A DNA stretch of 64,000 bases, taken from positions 1 through 64,000 of the forward strand of contig DATFFP010000027.1 in the NCBI GenBank assembly GCA_035249985.1, in the 5' to 3' direction. Below are positions 40,086 to 52,430 of the stretch, piece by piece. A model generated the notes under the pieces. It was not told where the DNA came from. It was given only the letters and a program-made list of their open reading frames with translations, and did not search any database. The stretch is from JAICNG01 sp035249985 (GTDB lineage Bacteria > Gemmatimonadota > Gemmatimonadetes > Gemmatimonadales > Gemmatimonadaceae). The first letter of the stretch is position 1. Each line of letters starts with the position of its first letter. The position numbers were made by a program, and so were the translations under genes.

Positions 40086-41615
40086 GTGAGTACCCTCCGG
40101 TCGCGGCTGACGGCGATTTACGCGACAGCGCTGGTCGCCACGCTGTTCGTCTTCGCGATCGCGCTGTGGGGCGCTCGACGCGCCGCGTCGCTCCAGGAGC
40201 TCCAGCGGTACGTCTTCACCGAAGCGAACCTCGCCCTCAGTCTGGTGCGCAACGCGGAGCTTGCCGGGCAGCCGGTGACGGAGGTGCGGGACTCCATCGT
40301 CGGTCCGGCCATTACGCCGCAGTTGCGCACATTGCTCGAGGGCATTCCGGACTACGTCCTCGTGCTCGATTCCAACGACCGCAGCCTCTACGTGTCGTTC
40401 GCCGCGCGCCAGCTCAGTCCCGATGAGCTCGCGTCGCTCCAGCAGCACGCCATCAACGCGCCGACCAGCGGACTCGCCGTCCTCGTGCCGTTCGGGGGCG
40501 AGCGCTTGCTCATGGCCGCACGGGCACCGGTGCGCGAATCGCAGATCTCTCGTGTCGTGGTGGCCTCCTCCACACGATCGGCCGAGCTGGCAGTCGGAGA
40601 GCTCGTCGGCACCATGCTGGTGATCGCGCCGCTCCTCCTCCTCATCTCCATCGGCGGGGCGTACGTCATCGCGGGACGTGCGTTGCGTCCCATTGACGGC
40701 ATCATCAACGAAGTCCAGGCGATCACTGACGGACGCAGTCTCCATCGCCGTCTGCCTGCTGGGGGAGCGGGGGACGAGCTGGAGCGCCTAACCACGACGC
40801 TGAACGAGATGATGGAGCGACTCGAGCGCTCCTTCGCCGCCCTCCGGCGCTTCACCGCCGACGCGAGCCATGAGCTCAAGACGCCGCTGGCGGTTCTCCG
40901 GGCCGACGTCGAGCGTGCGATGACGCCGAACGTGCCCCCTGCCGAACGACTCGTCGCACTCGAGGAAGCGTTGCACGAGACGACCCGCATGGCCGACCTC
41001 GTCGAGTCGCTGCTCACGCTCGCGCGGGCCGATGAGCGACGGTTCGATCTCCACCTCGAGCCGGTGCCTCTCGAGGCCCTCGTCCGGGAGGTATTCGAGA
41101 CCGCCGTCATCCTCGGCGAAGCGGGCGGGCTTGCGGTGACGATGCCCGTCGTCGAGCCAGTCACGGTCGCCGGCGACCCGACGCGCCTGCGACAGCTCTT
41201 TCTGAACCTCATTACCAACGCGATCAAGTACACGCCACGCGGTGGCAGCGTCGAGCTGCGGCTCGAGTCGTTCGGGAAGACCGTCGCGTTCTCCGTGCGC
41301 GACACGGGCGTCGGCATTTCGGCGGCCGATCTCACGCACATCTTCGAACGATTCTGGCGCGCCGATCGCGCACGATCGCGCCCACTCCTCACCAGCGATC
41401 GGCCCTGGATGGCCGAGCGCGGCGGATTCGGGCTCGGACTCGCCATCGGGCAATGGATCGCCGAGGCCCACGGGGGGTCGATCTCCGTGCGCTCGCGCCT
41501 CGGTCGCGGTAGCACCTTCACCGTCACGCTCCCGGTCGCGGAAAGCGCGAGGCGCGACGCGAACCCTGGCGACGTCGGCGAAGGCCGGGAGGCGGAGCCG
41601 GCGCGGACCGCGTGA
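40086..41615 (+). CDS. Membrane sensor histidine kinase (HAMP, EnvZ-like)
   Basis: A 509-residue kinase starting with GTG. TM1 (about 10-30), a periplasmic sensor region to about 172, TM2 (about 178-200), HAMP, HisKA with FTADASHELKTPLAVLRADV, and HATPase with NLITNAIKYTPRGG, DTGVGIS and FGLGLAIGQWIAEAHGG. The periplasmic part is about 140 residues and not recognised. It is partner of the OmpR-family regulator just upstream. A 20-residue insertion (RARSRPLLTSDRPWMAERGG) sits between the F and G2 boxes. Confidence 0.92.
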   Translation: MSTLRSRLTAIYATALVATLFVFAIALWGARRAASLQELQRYVFTEANLALSLVRNAELAGQPVTEVRDSIVGPAITPQLRTLLEGIPDYVLVLDSNDRSLYVSFAARQLSPDELASLQQHAINAPTSGLAVLVPFGGERLLMAARAPVRESQISRVVVASSTRSAELAVGELVGTMLVIAPLLLLISIGGAYVIAGRALRPIDGIINEVQAITDGRSLHRRLPAGGAGDELERLTTTLNEMMERLERSFAALRRFTADASHELKTPLAVLRADVERAMTPNVPPAERLVALEEALHETTRMADLVESLLTLARADERRFDLHLEPVPLEALVREVFETAVILGEAGGLAVTMPVVEPVTVAGDPTRLRQLFLNLITNAIKYTPRGGSVELRLESFGKTVAFSVRDTGVGISAADLTHIFERFWRADRARSRPLLTSDRPWMAERGGFGLGLAIGQWIAEAHGGSISVRSRLGRGSTFTVTLPVAESARRDANPGDVGEGREAEPARTA

Positions 41616-41777
41616 GTCGGCGATCCCATACCGCCACTAGAGGTTACGTCGAGATAACCACGCCTTCATGAATTCTTAATGTTGGCAATGTTCCTGTTGT
41701 AATCTTCGCCCGGTAGCATTACACCCGCACGGCAATTGCGTTGAGCCACGCTCACCCACAGACCGGGCCAGGTTGGC

Positions 41778-42488
41778 ATGTTCAACGAGCTGATCGAGTC
41801 GAAGCCGAAGAAGCAACGGAGCACTGGGGGAACTGTCTTCAGCATCGTCCTGCACGCGGTCCTTGGCGGCCTCCTGATTTACGCCACGGCGAATGCTGGG
41901 CAGCAGCTGACGAAGGAAAAGACTGAAGAGGTGAAGTTCGTCGAAGTTCCCAAAGACGAGCCACCGCCGCCGGAGGAGAAAGCGCCGCCGCCACCCGATA
42001 TCGTCGCGGCTCCTCCTCCACCGAAGGGATTCCAGGTGCTCACCGCGCCGATCGAGATCCCGGACGAGATCCCCGAGGTCGACCTCACGAAGGCAGTCAC
42101 GAATGAGGACGACTTCTCCGGCAAGGGTGTGGCCGGAGGCGTCTCCACAGGTGTCGCGGGCGGAACGGGTCCCGTCAATCCGGACCAGGCGTACTTTGAA
42201 TTCCAGGTCGAGAAGCCGGCGCTTGCGGTGCCGGGCAATCCCAGCCCGCGGTATCCCGACGTGCTCCGCGAGAGCAACGTCGAGGGCGAAGTGCTCGCGC
42301 AGTTCGTGGTCGACACGGAGGGCAAGGCCGACATGAAGACCTTCAAGGTCCTCAAGTCGTCGCACGACCTGTTCACGGCGTCAGTGCGAGCGGTGCTTCC
42401 CTCGATGAAGTTCTACGCCGCCGAGGTCGGTGGTCGAAAGGTGAAACAGCTCGTGCAGCTGCCGTTCGCGTTCAAGCTGAACAAGTAG
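41778..42488 (+). CDS. tonB: TonB-family energy transducer
   Basis: A 236-residue protein linking the inner-membrane ExbBD motor to outer-membrane receptors. Single N-terminal helix (about 19-40, GTVFSIVLHAVLGGLLIYA), Pro-rich periplasmic spacer (DEPPPPEEKAPPPPD), Gly-rich stretch, and C-terminal TonB domain (about 150-236) with PRYPDVLRESNVEGEVLAQFVVD. The first of a five-gene tonB-exbB-exbD-exbD-tonB cluster. The 162-bp upstream gap is the most AT-rich stretch nearby and likely carries the promoter, though no clear -35/-10 pair with correct spacing was found. Confidence 0.9.
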   Translation: MFNELIESKPKKQRSTGGTVFSIVLHAVLGGLLIYATANAGQQLTKEKTEEVKFVEVPKDEPPPPEEKAPPPPDIVAAPPPPKGFQVLTAPIEIPDEIPEVDLTKAVTNEDDFSGKGVAGGVSTGVAGGTGPVNPDQAYFEFQVEKPALAVPGNPSPRYPDVLRESNVEGEVLAQFVVDTEGKADMKTFKVLKSSHDLFTASVRAVLPSMKFYAAEVGGRKVKQLVQLPFAFKLNK

Positions 42489-42516
42489 CTCCCCCCACCC
42501 TACTGGAGTTCTGCAT

Positions 42517-43260
42517 ATGAATGTCGATCTGATCGAGCTATATGGGCACATGGGCTGGTTCGCCAAAGGCATCGTGTTCGTGATGCTTGGCATGTCCATC
42601 TGGTCGCTCACCGTCATGATCCAGAAGTGGTGGAACCTGCGGAAGGCCCAGGCCGAGACGCGCAAGTTCGCCCCTGAGTTCTCGCAGTTCCTCGAGGAGG
42701 ACAACCTCACCGAGGCCATCAAGCTGGCCGAGAGCTACAAGAAGTCGCACGTCGCCCGCGTCCTCGGTGGAGCGTTAGGCGAGGTCCGCCCGCTCATTCA
42801 GGACGGCTCCGTGACGGTCGCCGACATCAACTCGGCGGAGCGCGCGGTCGAGCGCAACATGATGATCATTCTCGCCGAGCTGAAGCGCGGCCTCGGCATT
42901 CTCGCGACGGTGGGCGCGACGGCGCCGTTCGTTGGCCTTCTCGGCACGACGATGGGTATCGTCAATTCCTTCCAGGGAATGGCCACCGCCGGCACCGCCG
43001 GTCTTGGCGCGATCTCGGCCGGTATCGCTGAGGCGCTCATCACGACGGCGCTCGGACTCCTCGTCGCCATTCCGGCCGTGTGGGCGTACAACTACTTCAC
43101 GACCAAGATCGAGAATCTCACCGTCGAGATGACGTACACCTCGAAGGAGATGATCGATTACCTGATCAAGGGCGTCGCCGGCGAGTTCGGCCGCTCACGC
43201 TTCACGCGTGAGTTCAACACGTCGACGGCCACGGGCGGCAACCAGCCGATCACGGGCTGA
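42517..43260 (+). CDS. exbB: ExbB/TolQ-family proton channel
   Basis: A 247-residue MotA/TolQ/ExbB protein with three transmembrane helices: about 13-35, and the paired helices around GLGILATVGATAPFVGLLGTTMGIVNSFQGM and ALITTALGLLVAIPAVWAYNYF. Forms the pentameric stator that uses proton motive force to energise TonB. A good TGGAG ribosome-binding site precedes the ATG. Directly followed by two exbD genes. Confidence 0.95.
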   Translation: MNVDLIELYGHMGWFAKGIVFVMLGMSIWSLTVMIQKWWNLRKAQAETRKFAPEFSQFLEEDNLTEAIKLAESYKKSHVARVLGGALGEVRPLIQDGSVTVADINSAERAVERNMMIILAELKRGLGILATVGATAPFVGLLGTTMGIVNSFQGMATAGTAGLGAISAGIAEALITTALGLLVAIPAVWAYNYFTTKIENLTVEMTYTSKEMIDYLIKGVAGEFGRSRFTREFNTSTATGGNQPITG

Positions 43261-43287
43261 CCTAACGCCTCGACGAGGAGAGCCGTC

Positions 43288-43767
43288 ATGGCCATGTCAA
43301 TCGGGCAAAGCGGCCGAACGACCGTCAAGGCCGAGCCCAATGTCGTACCTATGATCGATGTCATGCTGGTGCTGCTGATCATCTTCATGATCACGGTTCC
43401 GGCGCTCGCCGCCGGCTTCCAGGCGGTGCCGCCAGAGGGTGTCAACCTCAAGCCGCATCCGGAAGAAGACAGCGACCAGGTGTTGGGCATTGACTCCGAA
43501 GGTCGGTACTACCTGAACAAGCAGCCGATCCGCAACGAGGATCTTCCTCCGGCGCTGCGTCGGATCTACGACGCCCGCACCGTGGACAAGATTCTGTTCG
43601 TGAAAGCGCACCGCGATCTGCCGTACCAGGCCGTGCTCGATGCCATCGATGTCGCGTCGAAGAACGGCGTGCGCGTCGTCGGTGCGATCAGCGACCAGCG
43701 TGCGGGAACGGAATCGACGGTGGAAGAGGACCGGGCCGCCGAAGCCGCGCAAACCGCAAGTCCCTAA
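43288..43767 (+). CDS. exbD: ExbD/TolR-family protein 1
   Basis: A 159-residue single-pass protein. N-terminal KAEPNVVPMIDVMLVLLIIFM contains the essential membrane Asp (in MIDV) that carries protons. The periplasmic domain ends with DLPYQAVLDAIDVASKNGVRVVGAISDQ. The periplasmic part carries an extra Pro/Glu-rich insertion relative to the second copy. GAGGAGAG ribosome-binding site. It is the first of two tandem, non-identical ExbD copies. Confidence 0.93.
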   Translation: MAMSIGQSGRTTVKAEPNVVPMIDVMLVLLIIFMITVPALAAGFQAVPPEGVNLKPHPEEDSDQVLGIDSEGRYYLNKQPIRNEDLPPALRRIYDARTVDKILFVKAHRDLPYQAVLDAIDVASKNGVRVVGAISDQRAGTESTVEEDRAAEAAQTASP

Positions 43768-43787
43768 TCCGCGTCGAGGATATTCCT

Positions 43788-44207
43788 ATGGGCATGGCAG
43801 TTGGGAACGAGGCGGGCGGGCTGACGAACGAGCCAAACGTCGTCCCGATGATCGACATTCTTCTCGTGCTGTTGATCATTTTCATGATCATCCAGCCGAT
43901 GATGCGGAAAGCGATCGACTTGCAACTCCCCGATCCGACCCCGCAGGCGACGCCTCCCGTCGCGAATCCGGACCAGATCGTGCTGGAAATTGGTCCGAGC
44001 ATGGTCATGTCGATCAACAAGCAGCCAGTGACGAAGGACGGGCTCGCGTCGCGAATGAAGGAGATCTACGATGCGCGTCCGTCGAAGGTGCTGTTCGTGA
44101 AGGCCGATGGCACGAACAAGTACCAGGACGTGATCTGGGCAATGGATATCGCTCGCGGGGCGGGGGTGAAGGTGATCGGCGTTCCGCCTAAGGATGCCGG
44201 AACGTAG
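43788..44207 (+). CDS. exbD: ExbD/TolR-family protein 2
   Basis: A 139-residue second ExbD. NEPNVVPMIDILLVLLIIFMI keeps the proton-carrying Asp. The periplasmic domain ends IWAMDIARGAGVKVIGVPPKDAG. Two different ExbD proteins may form a heterodimer within one ExbB pentamer, as the ExbD dimer sits in the pore; this is inference. A hairpin terminator follows. Confidence 0.93.
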   Translation: MGMAVGNEAGGLTNEPNVVPMIDILLVLLIIFMIIQPMMRKAIDLQLPDPTPQATPPVANPDQIVLEIGPSMVMSINKQPVTKDGLASRMKEIYDARPSKVLFVKADGTNKYQDVIWAMDIARGAGVKVIGVPPKDAGT

Positions 44208-44241
44208 CGTAAGCTCCTGAGCCCAATTATCGGGCAGTAAA

Positions 44242-44281
44242 ACGGCGGACGAACCTATTCGGCTCGTCCGCCGTATTATTT
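44242..44281 (+). terminator. Hairpin terminator after exbD2
   Basis: ACGGCGGACGA (44242-44252) pairs with TCGTCCGCCGT (44264-44274), an 11-bp stem with an 11-nt loop, followed by ATTATTTT. It ends the tonB-exbB-exbD-exbD unit and separates the second tonB-like gene. Confidence 0.85.
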
Positions 44282-44316
44282 TCCGGGGGGGAGACGCGGC
44301 ACCAAAGGGGAGTGGG

Positions 44317-45168
44317 ATGACACAGCCTGACGAGAACCAGGGCGAGACCAACAGCACCGACGAGGGGAACCGGCCGCCGTACCGGCCGCCCGTCGGCATG
44401 CCGCTGCGAGGGGAAGGGCGGTGGGGCGCGCCCTTCTCGGTGGCTGTGCACGTCCTCCTCATCCTCCTGTTGATCACTCCATTCTTCGCGAGTGCCATCG
44501 TGCCGGAGCTATTCCCCGGCGGCGGACCCGGACCCGCGGGCGGCGGTGGTGGCGGACGCGGGGGCGTCGGTGGCTTCCGACCCCAGCCCATCTCACCCGA
44601 GCGGCTGCGCTACATGCACATCGCTCCCGAACCTCCGCGACCAGAGCCCGCGCCGGAGGAAAAGACCGAGGAGTTGACGCCGCCGAAGATAGAGGAGACG
44701 CCGCCGCCACAGCCCGAGCCTCCTGCGCAGCAAGCGGCGGCTGAAGACACGGCGACCGCTGCGGCCGCGGCACCGGTGCCGGGCACCGCCGGCGGCACGG
44801 GCAACGACGGGACGGACGGCACCGGACCGGGCACCGGCGGTGGTACTGGATCGGGAGTTGGAACCGGCACCGGCTCGGCGAACGGACCTGGGACGGGCGG
44901 CGGAGAAGGACGCGACTACCTCCCGACGCCTGATTTTCTTCCCCTCCCTCCCGAGCCTCGTCCGGGCAAAGTTCGCGGCCGAACCGTCGCCGTGACCTTC
45001 ACCGTGAATGCGCGTGGCGATATCGTCAGCCTCGACTTCGCCAGCACCGGTGATCGCGGGTACGACCGCAAATTCCGCGAGCGGCTTCGCGAAGCGAAAT
45101 TCCGTCCCGCCGTTGGTCCGGACGGACAGCCCATTCCGGCGACGTTTCCGATAACCTTCCAGCTCTGA
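44317..45168 (+). CDS. tonB: Second TonB-family protein
   Basis: A 283-residue TonB-like protein. A cytoplasmic Gly/Pro-rich N terminus of about 40 residues precedes one membrane helix (about 45-66). The periplasmic linker is very long: Pro/Glu-rich (EPPRPEPAPEEKTEELTPP) then Gly/Thr-rich. The C-terminal TonB fold has VRGRTVAVTFTVNARGDIVSLDF and KFRERLREAKFRPAVGPDG. GGGGAG ribosome-binding site. It is transcribed separately from the ExbBD genes because of the terminator between them, and may serve other receptors with the same motor. Confidence 0.85.
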   Translation: MTQPDENQGETNSTDEGNRPPYRPPVGMPLRGEGRWGAPFSVAVHVLLILLLITPFFASAIVPELFPGGGPGPAGGGGGGRGGVGGFRPQPISPERLRYMHIAPEPPRPEPAPEEKTEELTPPKIEETPPPQPEPPAQQAAAEDTATAAAAAPVPGTAGGTGNDGTDGTGPGTGGGTGSGVGTGTGSANGPGTGGGEGRDYLPTPDFLPLPPEPRPGKVRGRTVAVTFTVNARGDIVSLDFASTGDRGYDRKFRERLREAKFRPAVGPDGQPIPATFPITFQL

Positions 45169-45226
45169 CGAAACGCGAGAGCGCTTCCTCCTCTCGTTCC
45201 TCGCTCGTCACTAGCCTTCCCATCCC

Positions 45227-45251
45227 GCCGACATTACCTTCTGTCGGCTTT
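45227..45251 (+). terminator. Weak hairpin after second tonB
   Basis: GCCGACA (45227-45233) pairs with TGTCGGC (45242-45248), followed by TTT. A 7-bp stem with an 8-nt loop; it could terminate the tonB2 transcript before the permease gene. Confidence 0.45.
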
Positions 45252-45311
45252 GCCCACCGCACGGCCTAACCCTCCGCGCCGCAGCATTTTGCCCGTAAGC
45301 CCGAGGAGCTC

Positions 45312-46823
45312 ATGACCAGCGTGGCCACCGCCGACCGCGTGACGGAGTCCCAGTCGGGATTCGTCAAAGCGATGACGTTGACCGACGCGACCATGCTCGT
45401 CGCCGGGTCGATGATCGGCTCCGGGATTTTCATCGTCTCCGCAGACATCGCCCGTAACGTGATCTCCCCGTTCTGGCTGATCATGGCGTGGGTCGTCACC
45501 GGTGTGATCACGTTGCTCGGCGCACTCGCCTACGGCGAGCTCGCGGCGATGTATCCCCGAGCGGGCGGCCAGTACGTCTTTCTGCGCGAGTCGATGGGTC
45601 CACTCATGGGATTCCTCTATGGGTGGACCCTTTTCATCGTCATCCAGACCGGAACGATTGCCGCCGTGGCGGTGGCGTTCGGCCGCTTTCTTGGGGTGCT
45701 CTGGCCGGCGATCACGCCGGACCGGTTCGGCTGGTTCCCGCAGGCCGATATCTGCGTTCCATGGCTCGGTTGCCGTGACGCATCATCGCAGGCGATTCAG
45801 CTCGGCCTAACGCCACAGCGGCTGATCGCGCTCATCTCCGTGTGGGTGCTCACCTGGATCAACCTGCGCGGTGTGCGCGAGGGCAAGATCATTCAGACGT
45901 CCCTCACGCTGGTGAAGACGGGAGCGTTGGCGCTTCTCATTCTTCTGGGCCTCACCCTGGGTCGCAATGCATCGGCGATCGCGGCCAACTTCGGCGCCGG
46001 CCGATTCATGGGCGACGTCGATGTCACGGGCCTGTTCATCATCGCGTTCGGGACCGCGCTGGTCGGCTCGCTGTTCTCGAGCGACGCGTGGAACAACGTG
46101 ACGTTCGCCGCCGCCGAGGTGAAAGAGGCGAAACGCAACCTGCCGCGCGCGCTCGCCATGGGGACGGGCCTCGTCACGCTGCTCTACATCATGGCGAACT
46201 TCGCATACCTGAGCGTCCTCCCCCTGCAGGGGGACGCGAATGGCGCTGGCGTGCTCGAGCGCGGGATCCAGTTCGCGACGCAGGACCGCGTGGGCACCGC
46301 CGCCGCGGAGGTGATCTTCGGCCCGGCAGGCGTCGTGATCATGGCGATCGCGATTCTCATTTCGACGTTTGGCTGCAACAACGGGCTGATCCTCGCCGGT
46401 GCGCGCGTGTACTGGGCGATGGCCCGCGACGGCGTTTTCTTCCGCCGCGCTGGCACGCTGAGCAAGCACCATGTGCCGTCGACCGCGCTCATCGTGCAAG
46501 CGATCTGGACGACGCTGCTCTGTCTCACCGGTACGTACGGGCAGCTCCTCAACTACGTGATCTTCGCCGCGCTGGTGTTCTACGTGCTGACGACGATTGG
46601 CTTGTTCATTCTTCGCCGCACGCGACCCGACGCGGAACGTCCGTATCGCGCGATCGGCTACCCGGTGTTGCCCGCGCTGTACATTGTGCTGGCCGCCGCC
46701 GTCGCGGTGATTCTGCTCATCGCCGAGCGCACGCGCACTGAGGCCGTTGGCGGTCTCGTGCTCGTGCTGATCGGTGTTCCGGTGTATTTCCTCTGGCGCA
46801 AGCTCGAGCGGGCGCCCGCGTAG
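45312..46823 (+). CDS. APC-family amino acid permease (LAT-like)
   Basis: A 503-residue amino acid/polyamine/organocation transporter with about 12 helices. The helix 1 signature MLVAGSMIGSGIFIVSADIAR (unwound GSGIF substrate site) and LLGALAYGELAAMYPRAGGQYVFLRES are typical. GSLFSSDAWNNVTFAAAEVKEAKRNLPRAL in helix 6 resembles the LAT clade. Substrate not determinable. A GAGGAG ribosome-binding site supports the ATG. A pyrophosphatase gene follows by 29 bp and a second APC permease beyond it. Confidence 0.92.
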   Translation: MTSVATADRVTESQSGFVKAMTLTDATMLVAGSMIGSGIFIVSADIARNVISPFWLIMAWVVTGVITLLGALAYGELAAMYPRAGGQYVFLRESMGPLMGFLYGWTLFIVIQTGTIAAVAVAFGRFLGVLWPAITPDRFGWFPQADICVPWLGCRDASSQAIQLGLTPQRLIALISVWVLTWINLRGVREGKIIQTSLTLVKTGALALLILLGLTLGRNASAIAANFGAGRFMGDVDVTGLFIIAFGTALVGSLFSSDAWNNVTFAAAEVKEAKRNLPRALAMGTGLVTLLYIMANFAYLSVLPLQGDANGAGVLERGIQFATQDRVGTAAAEVIFGPAGVVIMAIAILISTFGCNNGLILAGARVYWAMARDGVFFRRAGTLSKHHVPSTALIVQAIWTTLLCLTGTYGQLLNYVIFAALVFYVLTTIGLFILRRTRPDAERPYRAIGYPVLPALYIVLAAAVAVILLIAERTRTEAVGGLVLVLIGVPVYFLWRKLERAPA

Positions 46824-46852
46824 CTCCGTCACTCCCCAGGAGATCTTCCCCG

Positions 46853-49386
<2,534 letters not shown>

Positions 49387-49390
<4 letters not shown>

Positions 49391-50913
49391 GCGTGCGCTC
49401 GCTCTTCTGGCGGAAGCCGATCGCCGAGCTGGTCCCGCCGGAGGCCGAGGGCGCGAACACGCTCAAGCGTGCGCTCGGCCCCGGCGACCTCATCATGCTG
49501 GCGATCGGTGCAGTCATCGGCGCGGGTATCTTTTCCTCTATCGGTACGGCCGCGGCGGGCGAGGTACTCCCGAGCGGAGAGGTCGTTCGCTACGGGGCGG
49601 GCCCAGCTCTCGTCATCTCGTTTGTTCTGCTGGGCGCGGTGTGCGCGCTGGCCGGCCTCTGCTACGCCGAGTTGGCCTCCATGATTCCGCAGGCGGGCAG
49701 CGCGTACGCCTACTCGTACGCGACGCTCGGTGAGGTGATCGCCTGGATCATTGGATGGGATCTCATCCTGGAGTACGCGGTTGGCAACATCGCCGTCGCG
49801 ATCGCCTGGAGCGGGTACTTCAACTCGTTCATCAGCGCCTTTGGCATCGGCTTCCCGGATTGGCTCACGCATGGGTACCGAACGGCACTGCTGAGCTCCG
49901 ATCCGGCTGTCCACGGGCTGCTCGAGACGGCGCCGCGCATCTTCGGGATTCCGGTGCTGTTGAACGTCCCGGCGTTCGTGATCGTCATGTTGATCACCTG
50001 GCTCCTCTACATCGGAGTCAAGGAGAGCGTGCGGGCCAACAACATCATGGTGGTCATCAAGCTGCTGGTGCTGGGATTGTTCATTGTCGTGGGTGCGATC
50101 AACATCGACATGGCGAACTACACGCCATTCGCGCCGAACGGATGGCGCGGAATTCACCAGGGTGCCGCGATCGTCTTCTTCGCGTACATCGGATTCGATG
50201 CGATTTCGACGGCGGCCGAGGAGACGAAGAATCCGCAGCGCAACATGCCGATCGGGATTCTCGGTGGCCTGGCGATCTGCACGCTGATCTACGTGATCGT
50301 TGGCATCGTCGCGACGGGACTCGTGCCATATCAGCAGCTTCGGGCGGCCGACCCGCTGGCGCGTGCGCTCGACGTGGCGGGGCTCCCCATCGCGAGCTGG
50401 TTCGTGGCCTTCGGCGCGGTCGTCTCGTTGACGGCGGTGCTGCTCGTCTTCCAGTACGGCCAGCCGCGCATCTTCTTCGCGATGGCGCGTGACGGCCTGC
50501 TGCCGAAATTCGCATCGAAGATCCATCCGAAGTACCGCACACCACACATCACCACGGTCATCACGGGCCTCGTGGTCGCCATCGGGAGCCTCGTGCTCGA
50601 TGAGAACGAGATCTACGACCTGACGAACATCGGAACCCTCTTCGCCTTCGCGATCGTGTGCGTGGGCGTCCTCGTGCTGCGTATCAAGGAGCCAGAGCGG
50701 CCACGGCCATTCCGCGTGCGGGGGCTGTGGGTCGTGTCGATCGTCGGCGCTGCTGCGTGCGTGTTCGTCATGCAGGGTCTCCCCGTGCGCGCGTGGGAGC
50801 GGTTCGGCCTTTGGATGACCGCCGGCATCATTCTCTATTTCGCGTACGGGTACCGGCATTCGCTGCTCCGCCGTCGCGGAGTACCACCCTCCGCAGAGCG
50901 TATCGATGGCTGA
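49387..50913 (+). CDS. APC-family cationic amino acid transporter-like permease
   Basis: A 508-residue permease, CAT-like, starting with GTG in a GTGA overlap with hppA. LGPGDLIMLAIGAVIGAGIFSSIGTAAAGE in helix 1 and FFAYIGFDAISTAAEETKNPQRNMPIGI in helix 6 are the CAT hallmarks. About 12-14 helices. Translational coupling to the pyrophosphatase suggests proton- or sodium-coupled uptake sharing regulation with the pump. It ends in an 8-nt overlap with a dicarboxylate symporter gene. Confidence 0.92.
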
Positions 50914-52288
50914 GCCGATCGCGCATTCCGGAAAGGGAATGAAGCTGCACACCAAGATCCTGCTGGGTCTGGTGGTCGGTGCCGTGGTCGGCATTGCGGC
51001 AAATCAACTGCTGGGCGGAGATCATCGCGCAGTCGTCTTCGTCAACAAGTACATCGCGGGCCCGGCAGGCCAGATCTTCCTGCGGCTGCTGTTCATGATC
51101 GTCATCCCGCTCGTCTTCGCGTCGATTGCGCTTGGCGTGGCGGGCCTCGGAGATTTGCGGCGGGTTGGAAGAGTGGGTGGAAAGGCGATCGGATACTTCC
51201 TGGCGTCGACGGCGCTCGCAGCGACGCTCGGCCTCATCGCCGTCTCGATCGTTCGCCCGGGGGAGCAGATCGATCGCGTAACCGCGGAGGAGCTTCGCAC
51301 GGAGTTCGCGGGCGACGCTTCGTCGCGCGTCGAGGCGGCGGCGTCCACGGATTTCGGCGTGAACACCTTCGTCAACATGTTCACGCGCAACCCAGTGAAG
51401 TCGGCGGTCGATCTCGACCTGCTGGGGATCATCACCTTCTCATTGATCTTCGGGGCGGCGCTCACGCTCATCACGGCCGAGCGAGCGCGGCCAATGTTGT
51501 CGTGGCTCGAGGCGCTGCAGGATGTCGTCATCAAGATCGTCGAGATGGCGATGCGGTTCGCCCCCTATGGCGTCACCGCGCTCATTTTCGGAGTTACGTC
51601 GCGCTTCGGCTTCCATCTGCTGAAACCGCTGGGCGCGTATGTCCTCGTCGTCATTGGGGCACTGCTCATTCACGTGCTCGTGAATATCTCGCTCATTCTG
51701 CGTTTTCTGGTGGGCGTCAATCCGTTCACGTTCTACCGGCGAATACGGGCGGCACTCGTCACGGCATTCAGCACGAGCTCGAGTAGCGCCACGCTGCCCA
51801 CGGCCCTGGCAGTCGCGGAACGGAATCTCGGAATTCCGCCGTCGATCGCCGGCTTCGTGCTTCCGCTCGGCAGTACGATGTGCATGAACGGGACGGCGCT
51901 GTTCGAAGGGATCACAGTGATCTTCCTCGCTCAGGTGTTCGGCGTCGCGCTGAACCTCGGCCAAATGATCGTCGTCATGGTCATGGCAGTGCTCACCGCG
52001 GTTGGCGCGGCGGGCGTGCCCGGCGGCTCCATCCCGCTTCTGGTGACCATCCTCGTGATGTTCGGCATTCCCGCCGAGGGAATCGCGATCATCCTTGGCG
52101 TCGATCGCATCCTCGACATGTCACGGACGACGGTCAACGTCTGCGGAGATCTCAGTGCCACCGCCTTCGTGGCGAAGACGGAACGAGTGTGGAACGCCTC
52201 GATGATTCCGTCGAACGAGGAGATGGCGATTCCGCACGTTCTCGACGACAGCCCCGGGTGGCCGAAGGCGGCGGACGCGCCGAAGTAG
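50906..52288 (+). CDS. Dicarboxylate/amino acid:cation symporter (DAACS family)
   Basis: A 460-residue GltP/DctA-like symporter, eight helices plus two re-entrant hairpins. HP1: TAFSTSSSSATLPTALAVAE, with the Ser-rich motif. TM7: LPLGSTMCMNGTALFEGITVIF contains the NMDGT-like motif as MNGT, lacking the Asp. HP2: AAGVPGGSIPLLVTILVMFGIP, then LGVDRILDMSRTTVNVCGDL with the substrate Asp/Arg/Asn. It imports glutamate, aspartate or C4-dicarboxylates. The UAG stop abuts a heptad repeat element. Confidence 0.93.
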   Translation: MAEPIAHSGKGMKLHTKILLGLVVGAVVGIAANQLLGGDHRAVVFVNKYIAGPAGQIFLRLLFMIVIPLVFASIALGVAGLGDLRRVGRVGGKAIGYFLASTALAATLGLIAVSIVRPGEQIDRVTAEELRTEFAGDASSRVEAAASTDFGVNTFVNMFTRNPVKSAVDLDLLGIITFSLIFGAALTLITAERARPMLSWLEALQDVVIKIVEMAMRFAPYGVTALIFGVTSRFGFHLLKPLGAYVLVVIGALLIHVLVNISLILRFLVGVNPFTFYRRIRAALVTAFSTSSSSATLPTALAVAERNLGIPPSIAGFVLPLGSTMCMNGTALFEGITVIFLAQVFGVALNLGQMIVVMVMAVLTAVGAAGVPGGSIPLLVTILVMFGIPAEGIAIILGVDRILDMSRTTVNVCGDLSATAFVAKTERVWNASMIPSNEEMAIPHVLDDSPGWPKAADAPK

Positions 52289-52291
52289 GCG

Positions 52292-52430
52292 CTAGGGGTC
52301 AGGGGTCAGGGGCCAGGGGGAGTCGGGGAATTGGTTGCAGGAGATGAGTGGCAGCCCAAAAGTGCCTGAGACGCGCAGGCACTTCTCCTTTTGTATCTCG
52401 AACCTGAACCCCCTGATCCCTGACCCCTGA
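52292..52430. repeat. AGGGGTC-heptad element with different core
   Basis: Left flank CTAGGGGTC-AGGGGTC heptads; right flank CCCCTGATCCCTGACCCCTGA ends directly at the pntAB start codon. The core lacks the double GC hairpin but holds AGTGCCTG/CAGGCACT (52361-52368 and 52376-52383) followed by a T-rich stretch, a terminator-like hairpin. There is no Shine-Dalgarno before the next ATG. Confidence 0.85.

Noticed and set aside
41682..41705. Promoter upstream of tonB from TTGGCA and TAATCT, or a sigma-54 site
   Set aside because: The spacing is 12 bp rather than 16-18, and the -24/-12 GG/GC pair is not met.
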